Source: a bacterium (lineage in GTDB: Bacteria; Patescibacteriota; Saccharimonadia; Saccharimonadales; Saccharimonadaceae). Taken from it: 40,977 nt of DNA. The notes below the pieces were generated by a model that saw only the letters and a list, made by a program, of their open reading frames with translations, was not told where the DNA came from and ran no database searches. The DNA is taken from NCBI GenBank assembly GCA_021779755.1, contig JAJYAA010000002.1, positions 1 through 40,977 on the forward strand. The letters run 5' to 3'. Shown here in pieces: positions 17,689 through 25,793 of this stretch (position 1 is its first letter; every line of letters starts with the position of its first letter). Both the position numbers and the translations under genes were made by a program.

Positions 17689-19425
17689 ATGATTAACAGG
17701 TGGTTTACCAGGCTATACGACTGGCTCAAGCTTCACCATAAGCGGGTCCTGGTATTTGGGGGCGGCGGTTTTGTTGTTGCTCTTGTGGTGGCTCAATTAT
17801 TATATCCAGCTGATCGGTTATTGCCGCTAGCTTACATTGACGGCCTACCTATGGGGGGTTGGAGTAAATCGGATGCGGTGGTGGCGCTAAATAGCAAATA
17901 CCTACAGACAACAATTGATTTGCATTTTGGGCATAGCAAGAAGGCCTATCGTAGTCCCAACCCAACCGATATTGGTCTGAGTATAGACAACACGGCGCGC
18001 ATCGACGACGCAACCTATCCGTGGTACATTCGTATACTACCAGGGTCATTATTATGGGGGTCATTAGTTACCGGCCCGCACGCGGCACCAACATACACCA
18101 GAGACAGCACGGCAGTTGATGACTATATAAAAAGTGAGTTTGGTGATTCGTGTAGTGTATCGCCTATTGATGCGTCTATAGAGGTGTCGGACGGTAAGCT
18201 GGTTCTACAACATAGTTCACCTGGTGGTGTTTGTAAAGTTGACGATCTCAAACAAGCCTTGTTGCAGGTTGAGCCGATTATTACGGCGCCTAATAGTATA
18301 ACTATATCAGCCGAGGCTGTACCGGCTGTCGTGCGCGATGTTGATGCGCAGAAGTTGATTAGTCAGATTGATACTAAAATTGCTAACGGTATCACGGTGA
18401 CAGTTGGTGACAAAGATATTACTATACCGGCCGCTACTTTAATTAGCTGGCTCGACTTTAGCACTACTGGAAATAAACTGGTATACAGTCTTAACGCCGA
18501 CCGAGCCAGTGAATACTTGACTCAAACCTTTGCCAGCAAGGTTCTGGTTGCGGCTGGTGTGACAACGGTTTCGACTCGCGACTTTGTCGAAATCTCACGC
18601 CAAACCGGCGTAAGCGGACAGACGTTAGACATAACGGGCACATTAACTAATATTAAAGATTTTATTGATGGAACAAGCCCTACGGTTAGTGTTGCGACAA
18701 CTGTTACCGCGCCGACCATTAAATACACACGTAGCTACAGTGCTACCGATACTGGCTTGTCGGCGTTGATGAGTAATTATGCGCAAACTCACGCCGGCAC
18801 TTATGGGGTGTCGTTAATTGAGCTGTCCGGACAATATCGCCGCGCGTCATACAATGCCGAGGCCTCATTTACGACAGCTAGTACCTACAAGCTGTTTGTG
18901 GCATATAGTTCCTTGCTGCGCGTTGAGTCCGGAGAATGGAGTTGGTCGGATCAGATTCAGGGTGGACGCGATTTGGCGACGTGCCTAGACGATATGATTG
19001 TCGTTTCAGATAATGACTGCGGCTATGCTTTACTGACAAAAATTGGTTTTGCCGCAATCACCAACGAAGCTCACGACATCGGTTGTGTGGACACTTCATT
19101 TATGGGTAACGACGGCATCAAAACCACTCCTCAGGACCTAGCGCTGTTTATGGCCGAGCTACAATCTGGACAAATTCTAAAGCAACAGTCCAACCGCGAC
19201 ATATTGATTAATGCTATGAAGCGTAATATCTATAGGCAGGGAATTCCGGCCGGATCGACCGGTGTTGTTGCTGACAAGGTTGGGTTTCTGGATGGATTGT
19301 TGCATGATGCTGCGATTGTTTATTCGCCCGATGGAACGTACGTGCTGGTAATTATGACCGACGGCGCAAGCTGGTCAAATATAGCCGATCTGACTAGCCA
19401 AATCGAAGCCCTAAGAGCACAATAA
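17689..19425 (+). CDS. Membrane-anchored SxxK serine hydrolase (class A beta-lactamase / PBP-like)
   Basis: The 578-residue protein has a single N-terminal membrane helix (about 20-38). Two-lobed sequence follows (about 45-340) resembling the YoaR/PG_binding_4 peptidoglycan-binding type. A C-terminal serine-hydrolase domain starts near 355. The active-site motifs are all present: S398-T-Y-K401 (SxxK), S440-D-N442 and K530-V-G532 in the KTG position. The fold is that of class A beta-lactamases and small DD-peptidases. I found no clear Glu166-type omega-loop signature, so a peptidoglycan carboxypeptidase or a degraded-substrate role seems more likely than drug resistance. The position next to a sortase fits cell-wall work. 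Confidence 0.8.
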   Translation: MINRWFTRLYDWLKLHHKRVLVFGGGGFVVALVVAQLLYPADRLLPLAYIDGLPMGGWSKSDAVVALNSKYLQTTIDLHFGHSKKAYRSPNPTDIGLSIDNTARIDDATYPWYIRILPGSLLWGSLVTGPHAAPTYTRDSTAVDDYIKSEFGDSCSVSPIDASIEVSDGKLVLQHSSPGGVCKVDDLKQALLQVEPIITAPNSITISAEAVPAVVRDVDAQKLISQIDTKIANGITVTVGDKDITIPAATLISWLDFSTTGNKLVYSLNADRASEYLTQTFASKVLVAAGVTTVSTRDFVEISRQTGVSGQTLDITGTLTNIKDFIDGTSPTVSVATTVTAPTIKYTRSYSATDTGLSALMSNYAQTHAGTYGVSLIELSGQYRRASYNAEASFTTASTYKLFVAYSSLLRVESGEWSWSDQIQGGRDLATCLDDMIVVSDNDCGYALLTKIGFAAITNEAHDIGCVDTSFMGNDGIKTTPQDLALFMAELQSGQILKQQSNRDILINAMKRNIYRQGIPAGSTGVVADKVGFLDGLLHDAAIVYSPDGTYVLVIMTDGASWSNIADLTSQIEALRAQ

Positions 19426-19458
19426 CGTGTAAGGCGAGTAATCAACGCAGAATAGGCG

Positions 19459-19488
19459 TTGACGCACCTACCGAGGTAAGGGTATAAT
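19459..19488 (+). promoter_or_regulatory. Promoter of tRNA-Asn
   Basis: TTGACG (19459-19464) and TATAAT (19483-19488) are separated by 18 bases. Transcription would begin around 19495, just before the tRNA. An inverted repeat TCAACGC/GCGTTGA (19442-19462) overlaps the -35 box. Confidence 0.75.
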
Positions 19489-19499
19489 ATCATCTGTAT

Positions 19500-19574
19500 T
19501 CCGACGTAGCTCAATGGTGGAGCAAGAAGCTGTTAACTTCGAGGTTGCTGGTTCGAGTCCAGCCGTCGGAGCCA
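19500..19574 (+). tRNA. tRNA-Asn (GTT), CCA encoded
   Basis: The 75-base gene folds as a normal tRNA. The acceptor strands are TCCGACG and CGTCGGA, the D arm is GCTC...GAGC, and the anticodon loop CTGTTAA carries GTT. The T arm is GCTGG-TTCGAGT-CCAGC, followed by discriminator G and an encoded CCA. It has its own promoter and terminator and lies at the left edge of the mobile region. Confidence 0.95.
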
Positions 19575-19596
19575 GATTGTAAACACTAACCAAACT

Positions 19597-19622
19597 GACC
19601 GATATCCGTATCGGTCTTTTTT
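19597..19622 (+). terminator. Intrinsic terminator of tRNA-Asn
   Basis: An 8-base-pair perfect stem GACCGATA/TATCGGTC with a TCCG loop is followed by six T residues. It ends 14 bases before the reverse transcriptase ATG. Confidence 0.9.
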
Positions 19623-19624
19623 GT

Positions 19625-19630
19625 TATAGT
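19625..19630 (+). promoter_or_regulatory. -10 box for a leaderless reverse transcriptase mRNA
   Basis: TATAGT is followed by six bases (again TATAGT) and the ATG at 19637; there is no Shine-Dalgarno sequence. The box lies directly after the tRNA terminator T-run, so read-through from the strong tRNA promoter is a second possible source of transcript. Confidence 0.4.
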
Positions 19631-19636
19631 TATAGT

Positions 19637-21229
19637 ATGAATCAGGTAAAGCGCAAGACTGTTAAGTCAGCGAACAACGCAGACTTTCAATTAATTACGG
19701 ATATGTCTAGTAAGGAGGCTAAAGCCTATTTTCGCGAGTCGAAGCACTACGTGAACTTTGATTTGCCGCCCTACTTTAAGTTTGACGATGTCATAGTCTA
19801 TGCTGCCTCAATGCTCATCAAGAAGAATCTGTCAGATGTGTGTATGAAGAATAATAAAGGGAAACCAATATTCCCTGGGAATTATGCCGATGTGAACTAT
19901 GTTGTCCTAAGTAACAAAGATGGCGGGTTCGCGTGGAGACCTCTTCAAATTATCCATCCCGTATTATATGTAGACCTTGTTAATATTATGACTGAACCAA
20001 AAGCCTGGTCTGCTATAACCAAGCTTTTTGAAGATAGGAGTAAATCGTCGGTTGAGTGTATCAGTATACCCCTTAAATCTAAGACTGGTGAGTCGAATAG
20101 GGCGGTTCAAGTGAGCAACTGGTGGGATAAGATAGAGCAGGAATCACTTCGAAAGGCGCTCGATTATAAATTTATGTTTCAGACGGACATAACTAATTGT
20201 TATGGTTCTATGTATACACACTCTCTTGAATGGGCGCTAGAACCGGGCGGAAGGTTAAAAGTCAAAGCCGATAGGTCGTCTGGAAAGCAAACAAAAAACC
20301 TCGGAACGGAAATTGATTTCAGACTAAGGCAGATGAACCAGAATCAGACTATAGGTATCCCACAAGGCTCCGCACTTATGGATTTTATAGCAGAGATAGT
20401 GCTAGCTGCCACGGACATCGAACTAACTGACAGGATAAACAATGAATTAAGTGACAAGGACTTCTCCATACTTCGTTATAGGGATGACTATAGAATTTTT
20501 GCTAATGAGTATCAGACCGGCCACGAAATTATGAAGATATTAAATAACGTTCTTTTCAAATGGAATATGAGCATGAATGCCGGCAAAACGCATGAAACAA
20601 GCAATATTATCGCTTCTTCTATTAAACCTGAAAAGATGGAGGAGATATACACGGGCTCTGTTCAGCAGTCATATCAAAAGGCCGCCATGCGTATATATAT
20701 GCTATCTGAAAAGTACCCAAATGCTGGTCTTGTTGCCAAGAACCTGACTGATTACTACGATAGAGTACAAAGGTTAAAGAAATCCGCGAGTATCGACTAC
20801 GAGGTTGTAGTGGCAATTGTCACCATGATTGCTTACTATAGCCCTCGCTATATTGCTCAGGTTGCTTCAATCATTACAACTCTTATAGAGAAGTCAGAGA
20901 AAGCCTTGGATAGAAAAAAGGTGATATCTAAGATTATCGAAAAGTTTAAGGACATACCAAACACTGAACTCATTGATGCCTGGTTGCAGCGCATAGCGGA
21001 TGCTGACGAGATAAGGGGCTATAGCTTTAATAGTATGATTACTAAGGTTGCTCTTGGCGACGAAGACAATTCTAAGTTGTGGAACTCTCAGTGGCTATAC
21101 AAAATCAACAGAAGTCTTATTGATAATGCTGACATATCAAATCTTTCACAAGAGATAGATCGGGGTACGTTTAATCCGATTGTTGGTCGCGAAGAGTTTG
21201 AGCTTTATAGGATAGGATATCCAGACTAG
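19637..21229 (+). CDS. Defence-type reverse transcriptase (UG/Abi group, DRT-like)
   Basis: The 530-residue protein has a compact RT domain at about residues 100-330 and an all-helical C-terminal domain (about 330-530). The palm motifs are visible: FQTDITNCYGSMYTHSLEWA (motif A, Asp184), IGIPQGSALMDFI (239-251), and ILRYRDDYRIF with the YxDD box as YRDD (281-284). MSMNAGKT (311-318) fits the next motif. No group II intron maturase domain, retron msr/msd region or CRISPR partner is present. From memory, the YTHSxxWA and YRDDYRIF wording is typical of the unknown-group/abortive-infection RTs, many of which act in antiphage defence (DRT systems); Drt4-like is my best guess but is not proven. It converges on the recombinase gene, overlapping it by four bases. 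Confidence 0.85.
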   Translation: MNQVKRKTVKSANNADFQLITDMSSKEAKAYFRESKHYVNFDLPPYFKFDDVIVYAASMLIKKNLSDVCMKNNKGKPIFPGNYADVNYVVLSNKDGGFAWRPLQIIHPVLYVDLVNIMTEPKAWSAITKLFEDRSKSSVECISIPLKSKTGESNRAVQVSNWWDKIEQESLRKALDYKFMFQTDITNCYGSMYTHSLEWALEPGGRLKVKADRSSGKQTKNLGTEIDFRLRQMNQNQTIGIPQGSALMDFIAEIVLAATDIELTDRINNELSDKDFSILRYRDDYRIFANEYQTGHEIMKILNNVLFKWNMSMNAGKTHETSNIIASSIKPEKMEEIYTGSVQQSYQKAAMRIYMLSEKYPNAGLVAKNLTDYYDRVQRLKKSASIDYEVVVAIVTMIAYYSPRYIAQVASIITTLIEKSEKALDRKKVISKIIEKFKDIPNTELIDAWLQRIADADEIRGYSFNSMITKVALGDEDNSKLWNSQWLYKINRSLIDNADISNLSQEIDRGTFNPIVGREEFELYRIGYPD

Positions 21230-22503
21230 GCGGCCTTTCGAACTATCTTGAGCGCGCCGTTTTTTAACAAGAGTTCACTTACTATTCCAATAACCAGCTG
21301 ACGTTTTTCTGACTCCGAACCTTTCTTTAGTACGTACCTAGCATATTCCACGACCGGATTATCGAGTTGTTGGCTTATATCATAATGTCCCATTAGTATG
21401 TTCGAGGCTTCTCGATGTCGAGAGATTATGTCCGACAATTCTTTTGATGTTTTGAGCTTTTTATAGTTAATGTCTATAAAGTCTTTCAGGATTGTGCACA
21501 TATCCGACTCTCGTATATAGGGTTGCCTACAAGTTCGCTTCGTCCGCCCCGTGCAGCAATAGTAAACGTGTCGCTTGAAACTACCATCTTTCTGTTTCTT
21601 ATATTTCTCTTGTCCGATAATGAGCGTCCCGCATTTACCGCACCTAAACTTACCCTTGAAGACAAAGTCTTTTGATCCCCATACTCCCTTCCAAACATGC
21701 CTAGTTTCCTGAACTTTGTCGAACAGTTCTTTCGTGATGAGTGGTTTGTGAGCACCCTTATACCAAGGTTGGTCTGGACCTTCCGGATATTGGAATTCTC
21801 CGTAGTAGAAGGGGTTGATGAGCATTGCAAGTACGCTACTTACCGGAACCTGTTTACCTGTTCGTGTGATAACGCCTTTTTTATCGAGCCACTCTTTGAG
21901 CCTGCGTCCACTCCAGCCATCGGCGGCTTTATAAAATATTTCAGTAATAATATCTGCTCGGTCAGGGTCGGGTATGATGTCGTTAACGCCACCGAAGCTT
22001 CTATTAATGTAGCCAAGTGGGGCGGTGCCTGGTCGCCAGCCCATCTCACATTTTGCTCGAATACCTCGTTTTACATTGATACTCTTGTTGTCGTTTTCGA
22101 GTTTAGCTTGTGAACACAGGATCATGAGTAGGAATTTCTCGTTTGGATTATTTGAGAAGGTTTGTGAGTACGTCTTAATGTGTAGGAGCTTGCCTTGATC
22201 CATCAGGTCGACAATCGCTCCTAGGTCGCCAGCGTTACGGCTCAGTCGGTCTGGTGCCCAAGTGAGTACGGCGTTATATTTGCCATCCCGTAAGTCTTGT
22301 AACATTCGCATATAGACGGGGCGTTGGCCTGAATCTTTCGCTGAGTGGCTCTCCTGGAGTTCGCACACGACGTTTAATCCTTGAGCTTGCGCCATTGCTC
22401 GCATTTCAGCGAGCTGTGAATCAATTGACATTGCCTGACGTTCGTCGGATTCGCTCGATTTTCGCGCGTATAGACAGTATTTCAGAGGTGATTTTGTATC
22501 CAT
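21226..22503 (-). CDS. Large serine recombinase (integrase)
   Basis: A 425-residue site-specific recombinase that would integrate and excise the element through a Ser-DNA intermediate. The N-terminal resolvase domain has YARKSSESDERQ with the nucleophile Ser at about residue 16, and LTWAPDRLSRNAGDLG. A recombinase domain follows (PLGYINRSFGG, INPFYYGEFQYP), then a zinc-ribbon FRCGKCG...YYCC...C and a short C-terminal helical part. I use the ATG at 22503; an in-frame TTG lies directly before it. TATGGT eight bases upstream could be a -10 box for a leaderless mRNA. It is a typical integrase of Patescibacteria elements and lies at the left side of the island. Confidence 0.93.
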   Translation of the reverse strand: MDTKSPLKYCLYARKSSESDERQAMSIDSQLAEMRAMAQAQGLNVVCELQESHSAKDSGQRPVYMRMLQDLRDGKYNAVLTWAPDRLSRNAGDLGAIVDLMDQGKLLHIKTYSQTFSNNPNEKFLLMILCSQAKLENDNKSINVKRGIRAKCEMGWRPGTAPLGYINRSFGGVNDIIPDPDRADIITEIFYKAADGWSGRRLKEWLDKKGVITRTGKQVPVSSVLAMLINPFYYGEFQYPEGPDQPWYKGAHKPLITKELFDKVQETRHVWKGVWGSKDFVFKGKFRCGKCGTLIIGQEKYKKQKDGSFKRHVYYCCTGRTKRTCRQPYIRESDMCTILKDFIDINYKKLKTSKELSDIISRHREASNILMGHYDISQQLDNPVVEYARYVLKKGSESEKRQLVIGIVSELLLKNGALKIVRKAA

Positions 22504-22541
22504 CAAGCACTACCATACTCGAAAGATTTTGGAAGTCTAGC

Positions 22542-23276
22542 CTATTTTGCTGACCAATCTCCAACGTAATCGCTTAAACCACTAGGTGTATACATGACGT
22601 CGCTAATAGTTGTGTCGCTTGGCATTTGGAACATCACGCATCCTGTGGAGCTTGACCCAGCTGTTAGAGATATCTCATCCCAGATTTTCGTGCCTGAATC
22701 ATCGTAATAAAAGTACGTACACTCGTTCGCAGGCATGCCTACGGGAGTGTAATACTTTTTATCTGATCCAGTAATTATAATGTCATTGGTAATAGGGTAC
22801 GTGTAGGTAGCGCCAGTATTGTTTTTAATGGTGAACTCCACAGCTAGAAGCCGATTCCCAGTATCGGGAGTTTTGTAGGCGCTAGTTACCGGATCGATTA
22901 CTCGAGTTAGTGTGACGGATAGTCCGCTATTGCCTCCAATCTTAAGTGTATCTTCAAACTTTCCGAAGGCATACTTCGACGCATCCACCTGTGCGCTGCT
23001 ATCCTTGGATTTGCTTTGTGATGTTGATGAACTGGTGTTTACGGCGCTATTAACCGCGGACGTAACGATTAAGATATATATCAATGAACAGACTGCGCTC
23101 GATATGACGGATACGATAAGCAGATGTGTGCCGAGTTTTTTATCTAATAGCCTATCCTTAGTGAGGTAAATAATACCGAGGATGATGCCAACAAATGGCA
23201 AGAGCACTGCGATTGTCGTGAATTGCCTATATGAGTCATGTTGGTTGGCTATAACTTCTTTTTTCTGTGTTGACAT
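22542..23276 (-). CDS. DUF4352 membrane protein
   Basis: A 244-residue protein with two N-terminal hydrophobic segments (about 21-38 and 50-74), a Ser/Thr/Lys linker and an outside beta-sandwich domain. LLAVEFTIKNNTGATYTY and SLTAGSSSTGCVMFQMP match the DUF4352/Telomere-protein-like fold, in which VxFxIxNxT is followed by a CxxxxxP strand. Such proteins sit on the surface of Gram-positives and their elements; the function is unknown, but surface exclusion or protein binding is possible. AAGGAT precedes the ATG. Upstream lies a long structured leader (23294-23430), so expression may be controlled at RNA level. Confidence 0.7.
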   Translation of the reverse strand: MSTQKKEVIANQHDSYRQFTTIAVLLPFVGIILGIIYLTKDRLLDKKLGTHLLIVSVISSAVCSLIYILIVTSAVNSAVNTSSSTSQSKSKDSSAQVDASKYAFGKFEDTLKIGGNSGLSVTLTRVIDPVTSAYKTPDTGNRLLAVEFTIKNNTGATYTYPITNDIIITGSDKKYYTPVGMPANECTYFYYDDSGTKIWDEISLTAGSSSTGCVMFQMPSDTTISDVMYTPSGLSDYVGDWSAK

Positions 23277-23293
23277 GGCACATCCTTCTTAAG

Positions 23294-23320
23294 GGCTGTC
23301 ATGACATAAAAAGGACAGCC
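23294..23320 (-). promoter_or_regulatory. Leader hairpin before the DUF4352 gene
   Basis: GGCTGTC pairs with GACAGCC (7 base pairs, 13-base loop) and ends just upstream of the AAGGAT site. It contains the palindrome TGTCATGACA (23297-23306). It could act as the output hairpin of the structured RNA next to it. Confidence 0.45.
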
Positions 23321-23329
23321 ACGTTGATT

Positions 23330-23430
23330 GTCTAGATCTTGAACAAGCCGTTAAGCCTATTCACGTAGCTGCCCATTTCTGCGGCTTAACTACGCTAGCG
23401 AATGCTTCGCGTCTTGTTCAAAATCTAGAC
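23330..23430 (-). ncRNA. Structured RNA candidate: long basal stem, pseudoknot and hairpin
   Basis: A 101-base non-coding segment closes on itself. The basal stem pairs 23330-23337 with 23423-23430 (8 bp) and 23339-23347 with 23413-23421 (9 bp) around one mismatch. Inside are an 8-bp helix GTTAAGCC/GGCTTAAC (23350-23357 with 23383-23390) and a 5-bp hairpin GCGAA-TGC-TTCGC (23398-23410). Four bases in the loop of the 8-bp helix, CGTA (23364-23367), pair with TACG (23391-23394) immediately after it, making an H-type pseudoknot with no gap. On the minus strand, TATACT (23437-23442) would start RNA near 23430, the exact base of the stem. It leads into the DUF4352 gene, so a riboswitch-like leader, a stand-alone RNA and a DNA recombination site are all possible. 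Confidence 0.6.
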
Positions 23431-23475
23431 TTTATAAGTATATCTGTAAGGGGTAGTAAAAGCTAGCAGACTCCG

Positions 23476-23784
23476 TCAATTGTAAAGATCTACGGGCTTT
23501 CGTGGCTTCAGGTAACTCCTTTCGTGAGCTTCGAGCCAGTAGGTTATCGCCTTCCATTCACCATCATTCACTTTTTGTATGAGTCTCGACTCGGCTATGT
23601 CACTGATTGCCGAACAACCCTCGTATTTTGCTCGGTCAACATTATACCTAAACGTATTATCATCCTTCATCCATCGGTAAAAGGTCGCCCTTGATATACC
23701 AGTCTTCTGGCAAGCTCGCTCAATGATTGGTACAATTTCAAGCTCCTCAAGAATTTTCTTTTTAGCTCGAACGTTTTTCGTCAT
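23476..23784 (-). CDS. Terminase small-subunit-like HTH protein
   Basis: A 102-residue protein. Residues about 15-45 form a helix-turn-helix, IIERACQKTGISRATFYRWM, followed by RAKYEGCSAISDIAESRL and a C-terminal Trp-containing helix (WKAITYWLEAHERSY). This layout resembles phage terminase small subunits of the phBC6A51 type, which bind DNA at packaging sites. No large terminase is present nearby, so here it is more likely a DNA-binding accessory of the element. It overlaps the end of the methyltransferase gene by 23 bases, suggesting coupling. Confidence 0.6.
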   Translation of the reverse strand: MTKNVRAKKKILEELEIVPIIERACQKTGISRATFYRWMKDDNTFRYNVDRAKYEGCSAISDIAESRLIQKVNDGEWKAITYWLEAHERSYLKPRKPVDLYN

Positions 23785-25102
23785 TGATCTTCTCCCGCTT
23801 TAGCCCGGTCAACTTCTCCCACCTCCTTAAAGCTACCTCGGCGTATATCGGCGACTTTTCCATGATGTTACATCGTCTTTTGAGTTTAGTGCTTGCAATC
23901 AGCGTCGAGCCGCTGCCGCAAAACGGTTCCACGACTAGGTCGCCTCGTTTGGTGAGTACTTTGATATAGGGGATAAGTATTTCTAGTGGTTTCGTGCCAA
24001 ATATAACACCCTGACCCGAACTCTTTTCGTCATCAGCATTGAACTCAATGAAATCAGTTGGTTGGTATCGCTTGCCGTGCTCGTAGCCTTCCCAAGTAGG
24101 CTTCCCAGCAATCGCATACAATGCAGTCTCGTACTCCTCTTGCAGTCCATCGGGTTCTTCATCGTGATTGTATGCAACCTCACCACTACCCCCAACCATG
24201 GCGATGTCGTGCTTTGAAAAGAATTTGTACTTTGCGGAAAATCCTTGGTGCCGATTTGGGAGGTGCCAACATATCATGTTCTTCACTTTCCAGTACTTTT
24301 CCATCTCTGCCCAGATAATGCGGAGGTTCTTCCAATTCTCGTAACAAATAATAGAGAAGTCCGGTTTGGCATGGGCGGCAACATTCGCCATCCATAGCTC
24401 GGTGAAATTACCTGGTAGAACGTCGGTTTCCAGGTATTTACGGTCTCGCTTCGCGCCAAAACCTTCTGTTGGCTTGCCATGACGTTTTGCGTGCAAATAG
24501 TCCAGTAGGTAAGGGGGGTCTGTGAGTGCTAAGTCGGCCAACTCGCTATTCATAAGTTTGGCGAAATCCTCAGGTACGGTTGAATCTCCGCACATTAAGC
24601 GGCTATCACCAAGCTTATAAACATCACCCTTTTGGACACTAATCTTTTTAATGTCGAGTTTTTCTAATTCCTTTTCTAGGTCGAATTGTTCAGGCGTGTC
24701 GATATCAACATTAAATATGTCATCGAGTTCTTCACTACTAAAACCAACCTCGTCGAGTAGAGTAGGGTCAAACTGAGCGAGTAGCTCATAATTCCATTCA
24801 CCTTGATTCAAATTCAATCGTATATTTAGTTCCTTTTCTTTCTCTTCATCGAGGCTGACGTATACAACTGGAACTTCGGTATAGCCGAGATCTTGTGCCA
24901 CTTTGAGGCGGAAGTGACCACCTATAACTATATTCATGCGCTCAGGTTGGGAGTTAGCGAGCAGGGGTTCGACAAGCCCATATTTCTGAATACTCTCGGT
25001 GAGCTGAGTGATTGCTTCGTCACTCCACTTTCTTGGGTTATATTTTGAGGACTTTAAGTCGCTGATTTTTACCTGCTGAACGGTTAGTGTAGTTAGTGTC
25101 AT
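23762..25102 (-). CDS. ParB-like nuclease domain / DNA N4- or N6-methyltransferase fusion
   Basis: A 446-residue fusion. Residues 10-90 are a ParB/Srx domain (LKSSKYNPRKWSDEAI, VIGGHFRLKVAQDLGY). From about 155 on is a beta-class DNA methyltransferase, with the catalytic LTDPPYLLDYL (Asp195-Pro-Pro-Tyr198) first and the SAM-binding EPFCGSGSTLIAS (392-404) at the end. Such fusions are common in phages and integrative elements and methylate DNA for self-protection or regulation. There is no paired restriction gene next to it, although an HNH protein lies at 27294. AAGGAAAG six bases before the ATG is a good ribosome binding site. The target sequence cannot be predicted. Confidence 0.88.
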   Translation of the reverse strand: MTLTTLTVQQVKISDLKSSKYNPRKWSDEAITQLTESIQKYGLVEPLLANSQPERMNIVIGGHFRLKVAQDLGYTEVPVVYVSLDEEKEKELNIRLNLNQGEWNYELLAQFDPTLLDEVGFSSEELDDIFNVDIDTPEQFDLEKELEKLDIKKISVQKGDVYKLGDSRLMCGDSTVPEDFAKLMNSELADLALTDPPYLLDYLHAKRHGKPTEGFGAKRDRKYLETDVLPGNFTELWMANVAAHAKPDFSIICYENWKNLRIIWAEMEKYWKVKNMICWHLPNRHQGFSAKYKFFSKHDIAMVGGSGEVAYNHDEEPDGLQEEYETALYAIAGKPTWEGYEHGKRYQPTDFIEFNADDEKSSGQGVIFGTKPLEILIPYIKVLTKRGDLVVEPFCGSGSTLIASTKLKRRCNIMEKSPIYAEVALRRWEKLTGLKREKINDEKRSS

Positions 25103-25172
25103 AATGCTTTCCTTCGATTACGGGTTTGTAATCTTACGATAGGCTCTTATGGTAACTAAATACACAACATCA

Positions 25173-25760
25173 TTACGGGGCTATTGTGTCGATTCGTTCT
25201 TGGTAGCGTTTGATGATTGTCGATACGTATTCAGGCGTGATGGCGTGGCCTTGCTTTGCAAGATAAGCTGCAATTTCCTTATTGCTCATTCCCTTATCAT
25301 GCCTCATGGCAAAGATCTTGCTGTCACGCTCAAGCCTAGGGTAGGGCTGATTCTTCAACGGAGTGTCCTTTATGGTACGAAGCACGTTTTTAACTAGATC
25401 CCACACTGCGTCTATATCCTCCCGTTCGGTCTGGGGGTCAAGCTCGAGATCTACGCCAACTTTTTTGCCTTCACTATCGAATCTCAATTTAATGCGGGGT
25501 CCAATGAGATCGGGAATCAGAACGGCTTTATCTCCAGTTGAGGCATACTGCCTTAGCCCGCTGAGCCATCTCTCGTTTGGGAAGAAAGTCTTTGTAATGT
25601 CTGCAAGAATAGTATCAAGCTCTGAGTTGGTAGCGCCAGCCTTTTTCGCTTCTTTGAATGCAGTAATTCGATCTTGGAATGACCTACTAGCAACAATTCG
25701 TAAAGCCTTTTCGGCCTCACGTTTTCTTAATTGAGTAAGCTTATCAACTTTTTCTGTCAT
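25173..25760 (-). CDS. Unknown HTH-containing protein of the mobile element
   Basis: A 195-residue, highly charged, mostly helical protein. The C-terminal end has a resolvase-like helix-turn-helix: IFAMRHDKGMSNKEIAAYLA followed by ITPEYVSTIIKRY (about 148-186). The N-terminal 100 residues are rich in Lys and Glu and have no motif I recognise. It lies between the ParB-methyltransferase and HEPN genes in the same orientation, so it may regulate the element. TACAAT (25767-25772) ends six bases before the ATG and there is no ribosome binding site. Confidence 0.6.
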   Translation of the reverse strand: MTEKVDKLTQLRKREAEKALRIVASRSFQDRITAFKEAKKAGATNSELDTILADITKTFFPNERWLSGLRQYASTGDKAVLIPDLIGPRIKLRFDSEGKKVGVDLELDPQTEREDIDAVWDLVKNVLRTIKDTPLKNQPYPRLERDSKIFAMRHDKGMSNKEIAAYLAKQGHAITPEYVSTIIKRYQERIDTIAP

Positions 25761-25766
25761 TTCACT

Positions 25767-25772
25767 ATTGTA
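25767..25772 (-). promoter_or_regulatory. -10 box for a leaderless HTH-protein mRNA
   Basis: Minus-strand TACAAT, then six bases (AGTGAA), then the ATG at 25760. No -35 match and no Shine-Dalgarno sequence are seen. Confidence 0.4.
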
Positions 25773-25793
25773 CGATCTTAAGCATCATTGTTT

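Noticed and set aside
17689-19425. Beta-lactamase giving antibiotic resistance
   Set aside because: SxxK, SDN and K(T/V)G motifs exist, but the long wall-binding N-terminal half and lack of an evident Glu166-type omega loop favour a cell-wall enzyme.
19637-21229. Group II intron maturase or retron RT
   Set aside because: No maturase/HNH domain is attached, no domain V/VI-like intron end was seen, and there is no msr/msd-like inverted repeat in the 62 bases upstream.
23350-23390. Integron attC-like site (GTTAAGC and GCTTAAC arms)
   Set aside because: The arms match GTTRRRY and RYYYAAC but lie in the opposite order from attC (which begins RYYYAAC), and no integron integrase or cassette array is near.
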